Of a stretch of DNA of 35,682 nucleotides, positions 25,372-33,458 are shown in pieces. A program made the position numbers and the translations under genes. How positions within the stretch are numbered: the stretch's first letter is position 1; each line of letters begins with the position of its first letter. The notes under the pieces were generated by a model. It made no database searches, was not told the DNA's origin, and was given only the letters and a program-made list of their open reading frames with translations. Source of the DNA: Exilibacterium sp. (GTDB lineage Bacteria; Pseudomonadota; Gammaproteobacteria; Pseudomonadales; Cellvibrionaceae); contig JANQMH010000057.1 in the NCBI GenBank assembly GCA_028280195.1, forward strand, positions 1 through 35,682, in the 5' to 3' direction.

Positions 25372-25385
25372 TTGATGCCCGTCAA
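25372..25385 (+). promoter_or_regulatory. FNR-type box TTGAT-gccc-GTCAA for the CBS gene
   Basis: It lies 67-80 bp before the CBS start. The downstream -10 is weak (CATGCT at 25407-25412, 21 bp after the box). Confidence 0.55.
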
Positions 25386-25451
25386 TGTGGAAAAAACTGC
25401 CTTCATCATGCTTGCAGGCGTTTAAACGGAAAACCAGTAAGAGGTTCTGCA

Positions 25452-25904
25452 ATGAATGTTCGCGAAACAATGGTTAGTAAGGTATCCACCTGCAAGGCGG
25501 ATTCACCTCTGGACCAAGTGGCTCTAATGATGTGGAACGGCGACTGCGGTTGCGTGCCGGTTGTCGACGACGGCGGCAAACCCACCGGTATGGTAACGGA
25601 CAGGGATATCGCCATGGGCGCGGCCTTGGCACACAAGCCGCTGTGGGAAATACGGGCTGGTGATATCACTGCTGACAAACCGATTTACACCTGCCTCGAA
25701 AGCGACGACATCGGCAAAGCGGTGGAATTAATGCAGGAATACAAAGTCCGGCGTTTGCCGGTGGTCAATGCCGGCGGCGAACTGACTGGTGTTATCTCGG
25801 TGGGCGACATCATCGCCGTTGCCAATACCAAGAGAAATGCCGCATTGAAATATACCGATACGGCTTCCATGCTCAAAGCCGTATCGGCGCACCACGGCAG
25901 CTAG
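25452..25904 (+). CDS. CBS-domain-pair protein
   Basis: A 150-residue stand-alone Bateman module with two CBS repeats. CBS1 (about 1-62) has VRETMVSKVSTC and VPVVDDGGKPTGMVTDRDI. CBS2 (about 70-128) has VRRLPVVNAGGELTGVISVGDI. Such modules bind AMP, ATP or other adenosyl ligands and regulate a partner by energy state. No catalytic domain is present. AAGAGG lies before the ATG and an FNR-type box upstream. It is monocistronic, between two regulatory regions, and ends at a CTAG that starts a short direct repeat shared with the left edge of repeat copy B. It converges on the fnr gene. Confidence 0.93.
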   Translation: MNVRETMVSKVSTCKADSPLDQVALMMWNGDCGCVPVVDDGGKPTGMVTDRDIAMGAALAHKPLWEIRAGDITADKPIYTCLESDDIGKAVELMQEYKVRRLPVVNAGGELTGVISVGDIIAVANTKRNAALKYTDTASMLKAVSAHHGS

Positions 25905-26041
25905 TGTCCGGCGGCGCTGCCCGGCCAGCCTTGCCTGGCAGTCCCGGAAGCTGCTCCATCACGCTCGGCCTAGTGCGGCGGCGCTATTTATCACTCGCCA
26001 CGCTACGGCCGAGAGTTATGAGTCATGGAACAGCTGCTAGG
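25902..26041. repeat. Dispersed repeat family 2, copy B, with hairpin potential
   Basis: The core at 25983-26041 matches copy A. CTAGTG-type words at 25901-25906 and 25970-25975 each precede GGCGGCGCT, a short direct repeat. AGCTGCTCCAT (25949-25959) can pair, with a mismatch, with ATGGAACAGCT (26025-26035), making a large imperfect hairpin between the CBS and fnr stop codons. It may act as a bidirectional terminator. Confidence 0.7.
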
Positions 26042-26807
26042 CCGTTCTCTCCAGCGGAATATCCACGGCCGTGTCCTGGCAATTCATGATATTACACAGC
26101 TTGTTCATATCCGTAATGGTTATGTGCCGGCGGTTGACCTGCATAATGCCTTCATTTTGAAACCGGGATATCCAGCGGCTTACGGTTTCCGTGGCCATAC
26201 CGAGAAAGTTGGCAATATCACTGCGACGCATACAGATATTCAATTCACCGTCATCCGCCTGATAGCAGTTTTTCATCCGCTGTGAGATATCGATCAAAAA
26301 CGCCGCCAGCCGCTGGCTGGCATTCATTTTGGTCAGTACAAACATGCGTTCGTGTTCGCGGCGCATATTGTAGCTGATTTTCTTCAGCACATTTTGAATC
26401 ACATCGGGGCAGATAGCCGCCAGTTCGAGCAGCGAGGGCAGGGAAATCATACAGACACTGCTGGTCTCCAGGGCCTCTATATGGTAGGGGTAGACGTCGT
26501 TGCACAGGTCATCGATACACACCAGTTCGCCCGGCAGATAAAAACCGATGACCTGTGACTCGCCCTCTTCATTGACCGTATATGCCTTGAGACAGCCCGA
26601 GCGCACCAGGCACAGGCCCTCGGATTTCTGCCCGGCCATCACCACGTGCTGGCCACGCCCAAATGGGCGCGGATGCTTGATCAGGCGTTCAAATTCCGGG
26701 CGGTTGCCCAGCAGGGCTCCTCCCCAAAGGCAGCTATACAATTGAAAACAGTTGTTGCAGTTGGATTTTGTAGCAGACTGCGCTACGGATGTACCTATGA
26801 CTTCCAT
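26037..26807 (-). CDS. fnr: FNR/ANR-type oxygen-sensing transcriptional regulator
   Basis: A 256-residue Crp/Fnr protein with the [4Fe-4S] sensor ligands Cys17, Cys20 and Cys26 (CNNCFQLYSC) and a fourth Cys119 in SSVCMIS, the layout of E. coli FNR. The central domain contains LCLVRSGCLKAY and GFYLPGELV. The recognition helix MATETVSRWISRFQ has the E-xx-SR residues that read TTGAT-type half-sites. The cluster is lost in oxygen, so the dimer is active at low oxygen. It is the best candidate for binding the six TTGAY-N4-RTCAA boxes found from 19465 rightward. GAGGAAG lies before the ATG. Its stop codon TAG falls within the CTAG at the end of repeat copy B. The N-terminus of about 16 residues before the first Cys is usual. 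Confidence 0.93.
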   Translation of the reverse strand: MEVIGTSVAQSATKSNCNNCFQLYSCLWGGALLGNRPEFERLIKHPRPFGRGQHVVMAGQKSEGLCLVRSGCLKAYTVNEEGESQVIGFYLPGELVCIDDLCNDVYPYHIEALETSSVCMISLPSLLELAAICPDVIQNVLKKISYNMRREHERMFVLTKMNASQRLAAFLIDISQRMKNCYQADDGELNICMRRSDIANFLGMATETVSRWISRFQNEGIMQVNRRHITITDMNKLCNIMNCQDTAVDIPLERTA

Positions 26808-27015
26808 ACCGGCTTCCTCAACGCGGGGTGCTGCCGGCTCTGTCGGTGGGGGTAAGATGCAGGCCGGCGAAGGCTACGCGTTTAACGAAGGGCATTCTAC
26901 TGTGCGGGCGGCAATCAGATAAATACTGTAATGCTTACTAAGTACTATTACCTATTGCATTTCGCATAGCCTTTTTCCGTATAGCGGTATGCCGAGAGGG
27001 GTTTTGACGTTTTTA

Positions 27016-27045
27016 TTGACCATAAGCGGCACAAATAGCTAGTAT
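27016..27045 (+). promoter_or_regulatory. Sigma-70-like promoter of the sensor kinase gene
   Basis: TTGACC (27016-27021) and TAGTAT (27040-27045) are separated by 18 bp, about 35 bp before the kinase start. No complete FNR box is present here, only the half-like TTGAC. Confidence 0.45.
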
Positions 27046-27078
27046 CCGCATAGTTTTTCCCACTTGGGAACAGGTAAT

Positions 27079-28959
27079 ATGAAACCAGGCATGCTCGAAG
27101 CCTTTCCCTTCGAAATCGTGATTATCGACGATAAATTCACAGCCTTCCTCTATGCCAACCGCAGCGCCCGCCACAACCTCGGGTACTCACTGAAGGAATT
27201 GCTGCAATTGTCACCGGCTGAATTCTTCGGCAAACAGCAGAGTGAAGAAATTTACCGGCGACTCACCCCGGTGCCGGCAAAGGAAAAGTCGAGACCACCG
27301 GGCATTGAGGTTATCTACCGCCGCAAAAACGCGTCGCACTACCCAGTCAAGGTCTATTTCAAGCACTGCACTTATAAAGACCAGGACTGCTTCATGGCTA
27401 CCTCGGTCGATATCAGTGATCGGCGCAGCCATACCGACCGCCGCGCCATCGAGCATTTGCCCGCCGGTGCGGTGGTGGCCAGCCGCAGCAGAATCTATAT
27501 CAACAGGGCGGCAACACTGATTACCGGCTACGATGGCCGGGAACTGGACTCTCTCGACCAGTGGTACGCACTGTTTCCGAGAAATGTTGTCAATGACTTC
27601 AAGCGCAGAAGTAAAAGCGATAACTGCGCCGCCCCTTCGGTTCCCGCCGTGGTGCCGATTGCCACCAAGAGTCAGGGCACCCGTCTGATAGAGTTGTCTC
27701 ACCACAGCATCGACGAGTCCATGTCCATCTGGATGTTCCAGGACGTTACCGAGCGCGAACAGTTGCAGGCCAAACTGCGCTGGTCGGAGGCCAAGGCCAG
27801 TGCGGTTTTAAATACCGTGCCGGACGGTATCGTCAATATCAATCGCGAGGGTCGCATCACCTCTTTCAATCAGGCTGCCGAAAACATCTTTGACTACCGG
27901 GCTGAAGATGTACTCGGGCAGGAAATCACGCTGCTGTTACCCGGCGCCCGCCGCGACCGCAGTATCGGCCGCTACCTGCAGACCGGCAGAGAAGGTTCGG
28001 GGGGCAAGAGTCGCGAAGCCGAAGCTGTCAACCGGCGGGGTGAGACGATGCCGATTCAGCTGACTGTCATCGAAGTGGCGGTGGGCGACCAGATCATTCT
28101 CACCTGCCTGATTAAGGATCTCACCGAACAGAAGGAAATGGAGCGTATCTCGCGCCTGCACAGCGATGAGGTGCGCCAGTATCACGAGGACATGATTCAT
28201 ATTTCCCGCATTATGACGCTGAGCGAAATTGCCACCGGTATTGCCCACGAGATCAATCAGCCGCTGGCATCAATTTCCACCTATGCCCAGGCCTGCCTGC
28301 AGCTGATGGAAAATGCGAGGAAAAGAGACGGTACCTTTGACTCGGAGCAGATGCAGAAAGCCCTGCACCAGATCAGCCGCCAGTCACATCGCGCCGCTGC
28401 GGTCATCTCGCATCTGCGCGCACAGATAAAGCAGCGCGAGATAGACCCCATACCGATCGATATCAACAAATTGATTGAATATACACTTACCTTATTACAG
28501 GGCGATCTCAAAGACCAAAATATCATTTTACAGACCGCACTCGAGGCCGACTTACCGGCAATCAAAGGTATTCCCATTCAGTTACAGCAAATACTGTTTA
28601 ATTTGATTCTCAATGCCATTGACGCCATCAATAGCCATGACGGCAAACAACGCTGTATTAAAATCCAAACATGCTTGATAAATGGCGACAGTGTCCGCAT
28701 CTCTGTCAGTGATAGCGGTATTGGCATTGCAAAGGCCGATAGAGATAGAATATTTACTTCCTATTTCTCCACCAAGGCCTCCGGTATGGGCATCGGGCTG
28801 TCGATTTGCCAGTCGATCATTCGCGGGCATCGCGGTACGCTTGATTTTAATCATCGCAAGCGCAAGGGCGCTGAGTTCTACTTTACCCTGCCCGCCTACG
28901 ACAGCGTTCGGGAGCGGGACTATGCCGACGCCAGTCCGTCCAGCGAGCCTGTCAGCTAG
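27079..28959 (+). CDS. FixL-like PAS sensor histidine kinase
   Basis: A 626-residue cytosolic kinase without membrane segments. There is a PAS domain at about 5-115, a second degenerate PAS-like region at about 120-220, a third clear PAS at about 235-365 (TVPDGIVNINREGRITSFNQAAE), a HisKA domain with His390 in GIAHEINQPLAS, and HATPase_c with the N box LILNAIDAI and GMGIGLSIC. The third PAS resembles the FixL sensor domain (LLPGARRDRSIGRY), but the haem-ligating His region is shortened and no His is seen there, so haem sensing is doubtful. The ATG at 27079 is preferred; the frame extends a little to a TTG. A FixJ-like regulator follows 105 bp later. It probably signals redox or metabolic state. 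Confidence 0.93.
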   Translation: MKPGMLEAFPFEIVIIDDKFTAFLYANRSARHNLGYSLKELLQLSPAEFFGKQQSEEIYRRLTPVPAKEKSRPPGIEVIYRRKNASHYPVKVYFKHCTYKDQDCFMATSVDISDRRSHTDRRAIEHLPAGAVVASRSRIYINRAATLITGYDGRELDSLDQWYALFPRNVVNDFKRRSKSDNCAAPSVPAVVPIATKSQGTRLIELSHHSIDESMSIWMFQDVTEREQLQAKLRWSEAKASAVLNTVPDGIVNINREGRITSFNQAAENIFDYRAEDVLGQEITLLLPGARRDRSIGRYLQTGREGSGGKSREAEAVNRRGETMPIQLTVIEVAVGDQIILTCLIKDLTEQKEMERISRLHSDEVRQYHEDMIHISRIMTLSEIATGIAHEINQPLASISTYAQACLQLMENARKRDGTFDSEQMQKALHQISRQSHRAAAVISHLRAQIKQREIDPIPIDINKLIEYTLTLLQGDLKDQNIILQTALEADLPAIKGIPIQLQQILFNLILNAIDAINSHDGKQRCIKIQTCLINGDSVRISVSDSGIGIAKADRDRIFTSYFSTKASGMGIGLSICQSIIRGHRGTLDFNHRKRKGAEFYFTLPAYDSVRERDYADASPSSEPVS

Positions 28960-29064
28960 TGGCTCAGGCATGGCGAGGCGCACCGCACGGCTGAGGGCAG
29001 TATTGAATGAGGGGCTTGTCAACAATGATGAAACGGCGATCGGCGACTCCCGGGGCGGTGCCCT

Positions 29065-29691
29065 ATGTCGTCTAGGGGCACGGTGTATATCGTCGATGAC
29101 GATGCCGCTGTATTGAGCGCTATCGACCTGTTTCTGTGCTCCAACGGCTTAAAAACCCGAACTTTCACCGATGCTGCGGCTTTTCTGGCCGAGTTCAAGC
29201 CATACCCGCCCCAGTGCCTGCTGCTCGATGTGCGCATGCCGCAGATAGATGGCCTGGAACTGCTGAAGAAGCTGAAATCCCGGGAAATCAAAACGCCGGT
29301 GATTATGCTCACCGGTCACGGCGACGTGCCCATGGCGGTGCGCGCCATCAAACTGGGGGCCTTCGACTTCTTCCAAAAGCCCTTTGACGACAGCGAGCTG
29401 CTCAGCTGCATCGTCACGGCCCTGGACAGCGACAGTCAGCACGGCCTGAGCGGCTCGGTCCCCCCCGCGGTGGAGGAGCGCCTGCAAAAACTCACGCCGC
29501 GGGAGCGGCAGGTACTGGACGGCGTGGTAGCCGGCCGCCAGACCAAGCGCATCGCCGCCGACCTGGGCCTGAGCCGGCGCACCGTGGATATCTATCGCTC
29601 CAGTATGATGCGTAAAATGCAGACCCGTACCCCCGTAGAGCTGCTGTCGCTGCTGACCGGGCACAGCATTGGCAAGCAGTCAAAAGGCTGA
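29065..29691 (+). CDS. FixJ/NarL-type response regulator
   Basis: A 208-residue response regulator. The receiver domain has the acidic pair Asp11-Asp12-Asp13, the phospho-acceptor Asp55 in CLLLDVRMP, the Thr of MLTGHGD and the Lys of FFQKPF. The LuxR-type HTH lies at about 140-200 (LTPRERQVLDGVVAGRQTKRIAADLGLSRRTVDIYRSSMMRKM). It is FixJ-like in layout. It pairs with the upstream kinase. It ends 25 bp before the tail of the phosphorylase gene on the other strand. Confidence 0.94.
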   Translation: MSSRGTVYIVDDDAAVLSAIDLFLCSNGLKTRTFTDAAAFLAEFKPYPPQCLLLDVRMPQIDGLELLKKLKSREIKTPVIMLTGHGDVPMAVRAIKLGAFDFFQKPFDDSELLSCIVTALDSDSQHGLSGSVPPAVEERLQKLTPRERQVLDGVVAGRQTKRIAADLGLSRRTVDIYRSSMMRKMQTRTPVELLSLLTGHSIGKQSKG

Positions 29692-29716
29692 AAATCCGGC
29701 GGGTGACGCTAGGGCG

Positions 29717-31240
29717 TTAATTGATCCGAATCACATCGCCGAGGCGCTGGTAGTAATTCTCGGCATAGCGCAGCTCGCCCGGTGTTTCTGCATGGATAGT
29801 CATCAACAGGTCGCCGACTTCCACCCGGTGGCGCAGCTTTTTCGCCAGTTGGATACCCGCCGCCTTTGCCTTTGGCGCCCCGGCCAGTTTGGCGATTTGC
29901 GCCAGTTGACGGTTGTCGAAGCCATTGACCCGGCCGCGCACACGCGATCTGATTTCTCCCTTGAAAGGCGCTGTGGGCGGTGTTTTCAGGCCTCCCTGGC
30001 GATCGCACAGGGCTTGAAACTTTTCCCAGGCACCACCGCTGTCGAGCAGAAACTGCGCTGCCTCACCGCCCTCCCCACTGCCGTATTGGCCCGAAAGCTC
30101 GAGCAGCAGTCCGGCCAGGCGCAGGGCCCGCTGGCGCAGGTCCTGCGGTGCGCTCGACTTTTGCTGTAATACCGCCAGTACCTCCCTGGCCTCCAGTGCC
30201 GGGCCGATACCGAAACCGACAGGCTGGCGGCCGTCACTGATGAGCGGCAGCACACGAATGCCGAGTTCATTGCCCACGGCAACGAACAGCGTGGCCAAAT
30301 GCTGGGCGCGTTTGTGACTGCGGACCTTTGCGGTACTCCCCACCGGTATATCGATCACCACATGGGTAACGCCGGCGGCAATCTTTTTCGACAACACCGA
30401 GGCGATCAACTGGCCCTCGCCGTCGAGATTGATTGCCCGTTCAACACGGATAAGCAGATCGTCCGCCGGGCTGATATTGACGCTGCCGCCCCAGGCCAGG
30501 CAAGCCCCCTCGGCCTCCACCACTGACTGCATCTGCTCCAGGGTCAAATCCACGGTGGTCAGGACTTCCATGGTGTCGGCCGTGCCCGCCGGCGAGGTAA
30601 TCGAGCGGGACGAGGTTTTCGGTATGGTAAGCCCGGCGGCCGCGACAATGGCCACGACAATGGGTGTGGTGCGATTGCCCGGCAGACCGCCCACGCAGTG
30701 TTTGTCCAGTATCCTCTCACGCCCCGGCCAGTCGAGTACCTGGCCGGTCTCGACCATGGCCCTGGTGAGATCGATGACTTCCGGCAGGTCCAGGCGGTCT
30801 CCCGCGCAAGCGGTGAGGAAAGTCGCCAGATGCACATCGGAATAACGCCCCGCCACGACATCGGCAACAATCTGTGCGATGGCTTTTGACGACAGCGGTT
30901 TATTCGCCACCTTGCTGCGCACAAAGCTCAGTGAAGTCAGATAGCTGGGGTGCTCGATCCGCAGTGTATCGCCCTCGCTGACCCCCAACTGGCGCCAGGC
31001 GCTGTCGCTCAAACCGATGTTATCGGACGCCAGCAGCGCCGCCGATACCACATTCAGCTTGGCAACGATATGGCGTTGTTCAAAGCAGATTCTTACCCGC
31101 GTCTGCGCTACAAAGCCTTCCGCCCGGCACACCTGGCAGTCGGCGCGCATATAGACCACCAGTTCCTGCTGAGTGTCGATACCGATACGGGTCGCCTTGA
31201 GCTGGTGAATTGCGCCACTGTGGTTTACATCTTGATCCAA
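29717..31240 (-). CDS. Thymidine/AMP phosphorylase family protein
   Basis: A 507-residue phosphorylase of the DeoA/AMP-phosphorylase type, which splits a nucleoside or nucleoside phosphate with phosphate. It contains an N-terminal swapped domain (LKATRIGIDTQQELVVYMRADC), the phosphate-binding DKHCVGGLPGNRTTPI, SSRSITSPAGTADTMEVL, and WGGSVNISPADDLLIRVE. Archaeal-type AMP phosphorylases have this length of about 500. The start is uncertain: TTG at 31240 has GGAG ten bases before it and leaves a family-like N-terminus, whereas the frame stays open to 31402. Placement with Lon, Hsp20 and an MBL protein matches low-oxygen stress clusters seen in proteobacteria (established pattern, recalled rather than checked). 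Confidence 0.9.
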   Translation of the reverse strand: MDQDVNHSGAIHQLKATRIGIDTQQELVVYMRADCQVCRAEGFVAQTRVRICFEQRHIVAKLNVVSAALLASDNIGLSDSAWRQLGVSEGDTLRIEHPSYLTSLSFVRSKVANKPLSSKAIAQIVADVVAGRYSDVHLATFLTACAGDRLDLPEVIDLTRAMVETGQVLDWPGRERILDKHCVGGLPGNRTTPIVVAIVAAAGLTIPKTSSRSITSPAGTADTMEVLTTVDLTLEQMQSVVEAEGACLAWGGSVNISPADDLLIRVERAINLDGEGQLIASVLSKKIAAGVTHVVIDIPVGSTAKVRSHKRAQHLATLFVAVGNELGIRVLPLISDGRQPVGFGIGPALEAREVLAVLQQKSSAPQDLRQRALRLAGLLLELSGQYGSGEGGEAAQFLLDSGGAWEKFQALCDRQGGLKTPPTAPFKGEIRSRVRGRVNGFDNRQLAQIAKLAGAPKAKAAGIQLAKKLRHRVEVGDLLMTIHAETPGELRYAENYYQRLGDVIRIN

Positions 31241-31854
31241 AATAATCTGCTCCGCTTCGCGTCTTCGCCGTCGCACAATGAACAGGCTGGGCCGATTTGA
31301 CACCGGCTCACCGCTATAATAGTTGACACCTGTATGCCGGCGCTCGATAAGGACCCGATATGATAGCGCCGCGGCCTCGTTCGTGTATCCGCATATAGAC
31401 AATCAGCTAACTGTCCGCTTCGCCGCAACGCTTGTTAACACAAGCGGCAAGAAAAAGCTGTAGGATATTGCCGGCGACAGCGTCAAAAAAACCGATCATT
31501 AGAGACAAATTCATGGCGAAACGTTCCAGCCTGGGCGTCACAAAGGCCGATATAGGCAGTGTAATAAGCGCTAATTCTCCCGCCACAGGGAGTCTGTTTT
31601 CTATTTACTGCAGGTACTTTTTACAGTCGCTATAGGCATCTTTTGTAATCGCTGTAGGCACTTTTTGTAATCGCTGTAGGCACTTTTTACACCCGTTACA
31701 GGTACTTTTTTACGCCCGCTGTGGGTACTTTTTTACGGTCGCTGTGGGCACTTTTTTTACGCCCGCTGTGGGCACTTTTTTAACGTCCGCTGTGGGCACT
31801 TTTTACGCCCGCTGCAGGCACCTTTCACAGCCGCTATAGGCAGCCTATTTTGCA
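31241..31854. other. 614-bp intergenic region with inverted repeat and tandem array
   Basis: Between the phosphorylase and MBL genes, both on the minus strand. It holds a short inverted repeat CGCTTGT-taac-ACAAGCG (31429-31446) and the tandem array at 31608-31843. Small frames exist but none has a ribosome site or a recognisable product. No FNR-type box is seen here. Confidence 0.7.
31608..31843 (+). repeat. Tandem array of about eleven 22-24 bp units
   Basis: Each unit resembles CTGTGGGCACTTTTTACGCCCG. Units differ by base changes and by T-run length (5-7), and the outer units are more divergent. Most central units keep GGGC and GCCC flanking the T-run, so each can form a short hairpin. The array starts 11 bp after the MBL stop codon on the minus strand. 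There are no unique spacers, so it is not CRISPR. Confidence 0.9.
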
Positions 31855-33216
31855 TTAATCCAGTTCCACAATATCGAGGTACTCGGGCACCGAGGCCGGC
31901 CATCCGAGCTTATCCTGCAGGTGCAAACGCATGCTGTCGGCCGCCGACTTTTCCCCGTGAGTAATGAAAGTATGTTTTGGCGCCTGCTGCAGAGGCTTCA
32001 GCCAGTCGATCAATTCGCGATAATCCGCATGGGCTGAAAGCCCCTCGATGGACACAACCTCCGCATCGACGCCGTAATAGCTGCCGTGCATTTTAATGGC
32101 GTTCACGCCTTTGAGCAGGGCGTCACCACGTGTGCCCGGCGCCTGAAAACCGGCAAACACCACACTGTTGCGGTGATTGCCGATCAGCGTTTTGAGATGG
32201 TGTATCACCCTGCCGCCGCTCGCCATACCGCTGGCGGAAATAATGATAGCGGGAAATACCTGCCGATTGAGGGCCTTGGATTCCTCAACCGAGGCGACAA
32301 AACGGGTATTGCTGACAATTCGCAGGCAGTCCTGTCGCGACAGTCTGTGTTCGTGAGTAAAGCGATTGAAAACCTCCGTCGCCGCCAGTGCCATCGGGCT
32401 GTTCAGATACACCGGCACGGTGGGAATCTGTGCCGAAGACATCAGCCGTTCCAGCATATGCAGAATCACCTGGGCGCGGCCAACGGCAAAGGCGGGAATC
32501 AGCACGATGCCGCCGCGCTTTAGCGTGCGGTTGACGATCTCGCGCAGAGATTTGACCGGATCCTCCTGCGGGTGGAGCCTGTCGCCATAGGTCGATTCCA
32601 GAATCAGATAGTCGGTTTTCTGCAGCGGCTCGGGCGCGCACATCAGAGCATCGCCGGGGCGCCCGACATCGCCGCTGAACACCACGCTGCGCCCGCCCAG
32701 CCGCAGGCGCACAGAACAGGCGCCGACGATATGACCGGCCGGCACCAGCTCTAAGGTGATATCCTCACCCAGCTTCACCGCCTGCCGCAAGGCAATCGGT
32801 TTAAACAGTTGCAGCGCGCGCCGCGCATCCTCCTCGGTAAACAGCGCCTGGGCCGGGTGGTGCCTGGTGACTTTGTACTTGTTTGCATAGCGGGCATCCT
32901 CTTCCTGCAGGTGGCCCGCATCTGGCAGCAGTATCCGGCACAGTGCCAGTGTGCCCTCGCTGCAATAAACCGGCCCGCGATAGCCGCGCTTTGCCAGAAC
33001 CGGGAGATAGCCGCTGTGATCGATATGGGCATGGGTCAGGATAACGGCATCAATATCGGTTTCGGCAACCGCAAGCGCGCGCCAGTTTCGCTGGCGATAG
33101 TTTTTAGTGCCCTGATAGAGCCCACAGTCGATTAACAACTTTGTGTTTTTATAACTCAGCAGATACTTTGAACCGGTAACGGTTTCAGCTGCCCCGAGAA
33201 ACTGCAGCTTCAGCAT
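31855..33216 (-). CDS. MBL-fold/beta-CASP RNA-processing exonuclease-like protein
   Basis: A 453-residue metallo-beta-lactamase-fold protein with a beta-CASP domain, resembling CPSF73/YsH1-type RNases. The metal-binding THAHIDHSG is at about residue 60-70, followed by FSGDVGRPGD and the Asp/His motifs LESTYGDR and AGFQAPGTRG. The C-terminal GLSAHADYRELI and FITHGEKSAA complete the metal site. It probably cuts RNA. AGGGGATAAGCG precedes the ATG. The tandem repeat array lies immediately downstream on the same transcript. It is divergent from the flavin reductase gene with an FNR-type box between. Confidence 0.94.
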   Translation of the reverse strand: MLKLQFLGAAETVTGSKYLLSYKNTKLLIDCGLYQGTKNYRQRNWRALAVAETDIDAVILTHAHIDHSGYLPVLAKRGYRGPVYCSEGTLALCRILLPDAGHLQEEDARYANKYKVTRHHPAQALFTEEDARRALQLFKPIALRQAVKLGEDITLELVPAGHIVGACSVRLRLGGRSVVFSGDVGRPGDALMCAPEPLQKTDYLILESTYGDRLHPQEDPVKSLREIVNRTLKRGGIVLIPAFAVGRAQVILHMLERLMSSAQIPTVPVYLNSPMALAATEVFNRFTHEHRLSRQDCLRIVSNTRFVASVEESKALNRQVFPAIIISASGMASGGRVIHHLKTLIGNHRNSVVFAGFQAPGTRGDALLKGVNAIKMHGSYYGVDAEVVSIEGLSAHADYRELIDWLKPLQQAPKHTFITHGEKSAADSMRLHLQDKLGWPASVPEYLDIVELD

Positions 33217-33303
33217 CGCTTATCCCCTGTCATGGGCATAACTAAACCCCTACATATATTTTTCTGTTTTCATGTCAGTTTAACGGCTAGTTATCTGTCA
33301 TTA

Positions 33304-33345
33304 TTGATCTGAGTCAATAGTCGTTTGTGCACCAGTGATGATAAT
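33304..33345 (+). promoter_or_regulatory. FNR-type promoter of the reductase gene, possibly shared with the MBL gene
   Basis: The box TTGAT-ctga-GTCAA (33304-33317) is followed after exactly 22 bp by GATAAT (33340-33345), a good -10. This is the class II FNR layout, with start near 33352. On the other strand a weaker TTAAAC-like sequence could serve the MBL gene. Confidence 0.65.
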
Positions 33346-33458
33346 AAAAAGATTACAGGCCGGCACCGGCACCGTTTGCGTTTGCCGGCGTTAGCAGCTG
33401 CGAAATAGCCTGCCCGGGGACAATCGGTAACACACGGTAATACGCAGGATCGACGACT

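Larger units (their letters stand above)
24913..25451. other. 539-bp divergent regulatory region between hsp20 and the CBS gene
   Basis: It holds two FNR-type boxes (25224-25237 and 25372-25385) and repeat copy A (25085-25135). An open frame on the plus strand (24894-25202) has no convincing ribosome site, overlaps the hsp20 start and includes repeat sequence, so it is not called a gene. Confidence 0.7.

Noticed and set aside
31432-31635. Small frame of 67 residues between the phosphorylase and the tandem array
   Set aside because: No ribosome site, no homologous features, and its end runs into the repeat array.
31608-31843. Possible CRISPR array
   Set aside because: Units of 22-24 bp are directly adjacent without unique spacers and vary in every copy; no cas genes are present.
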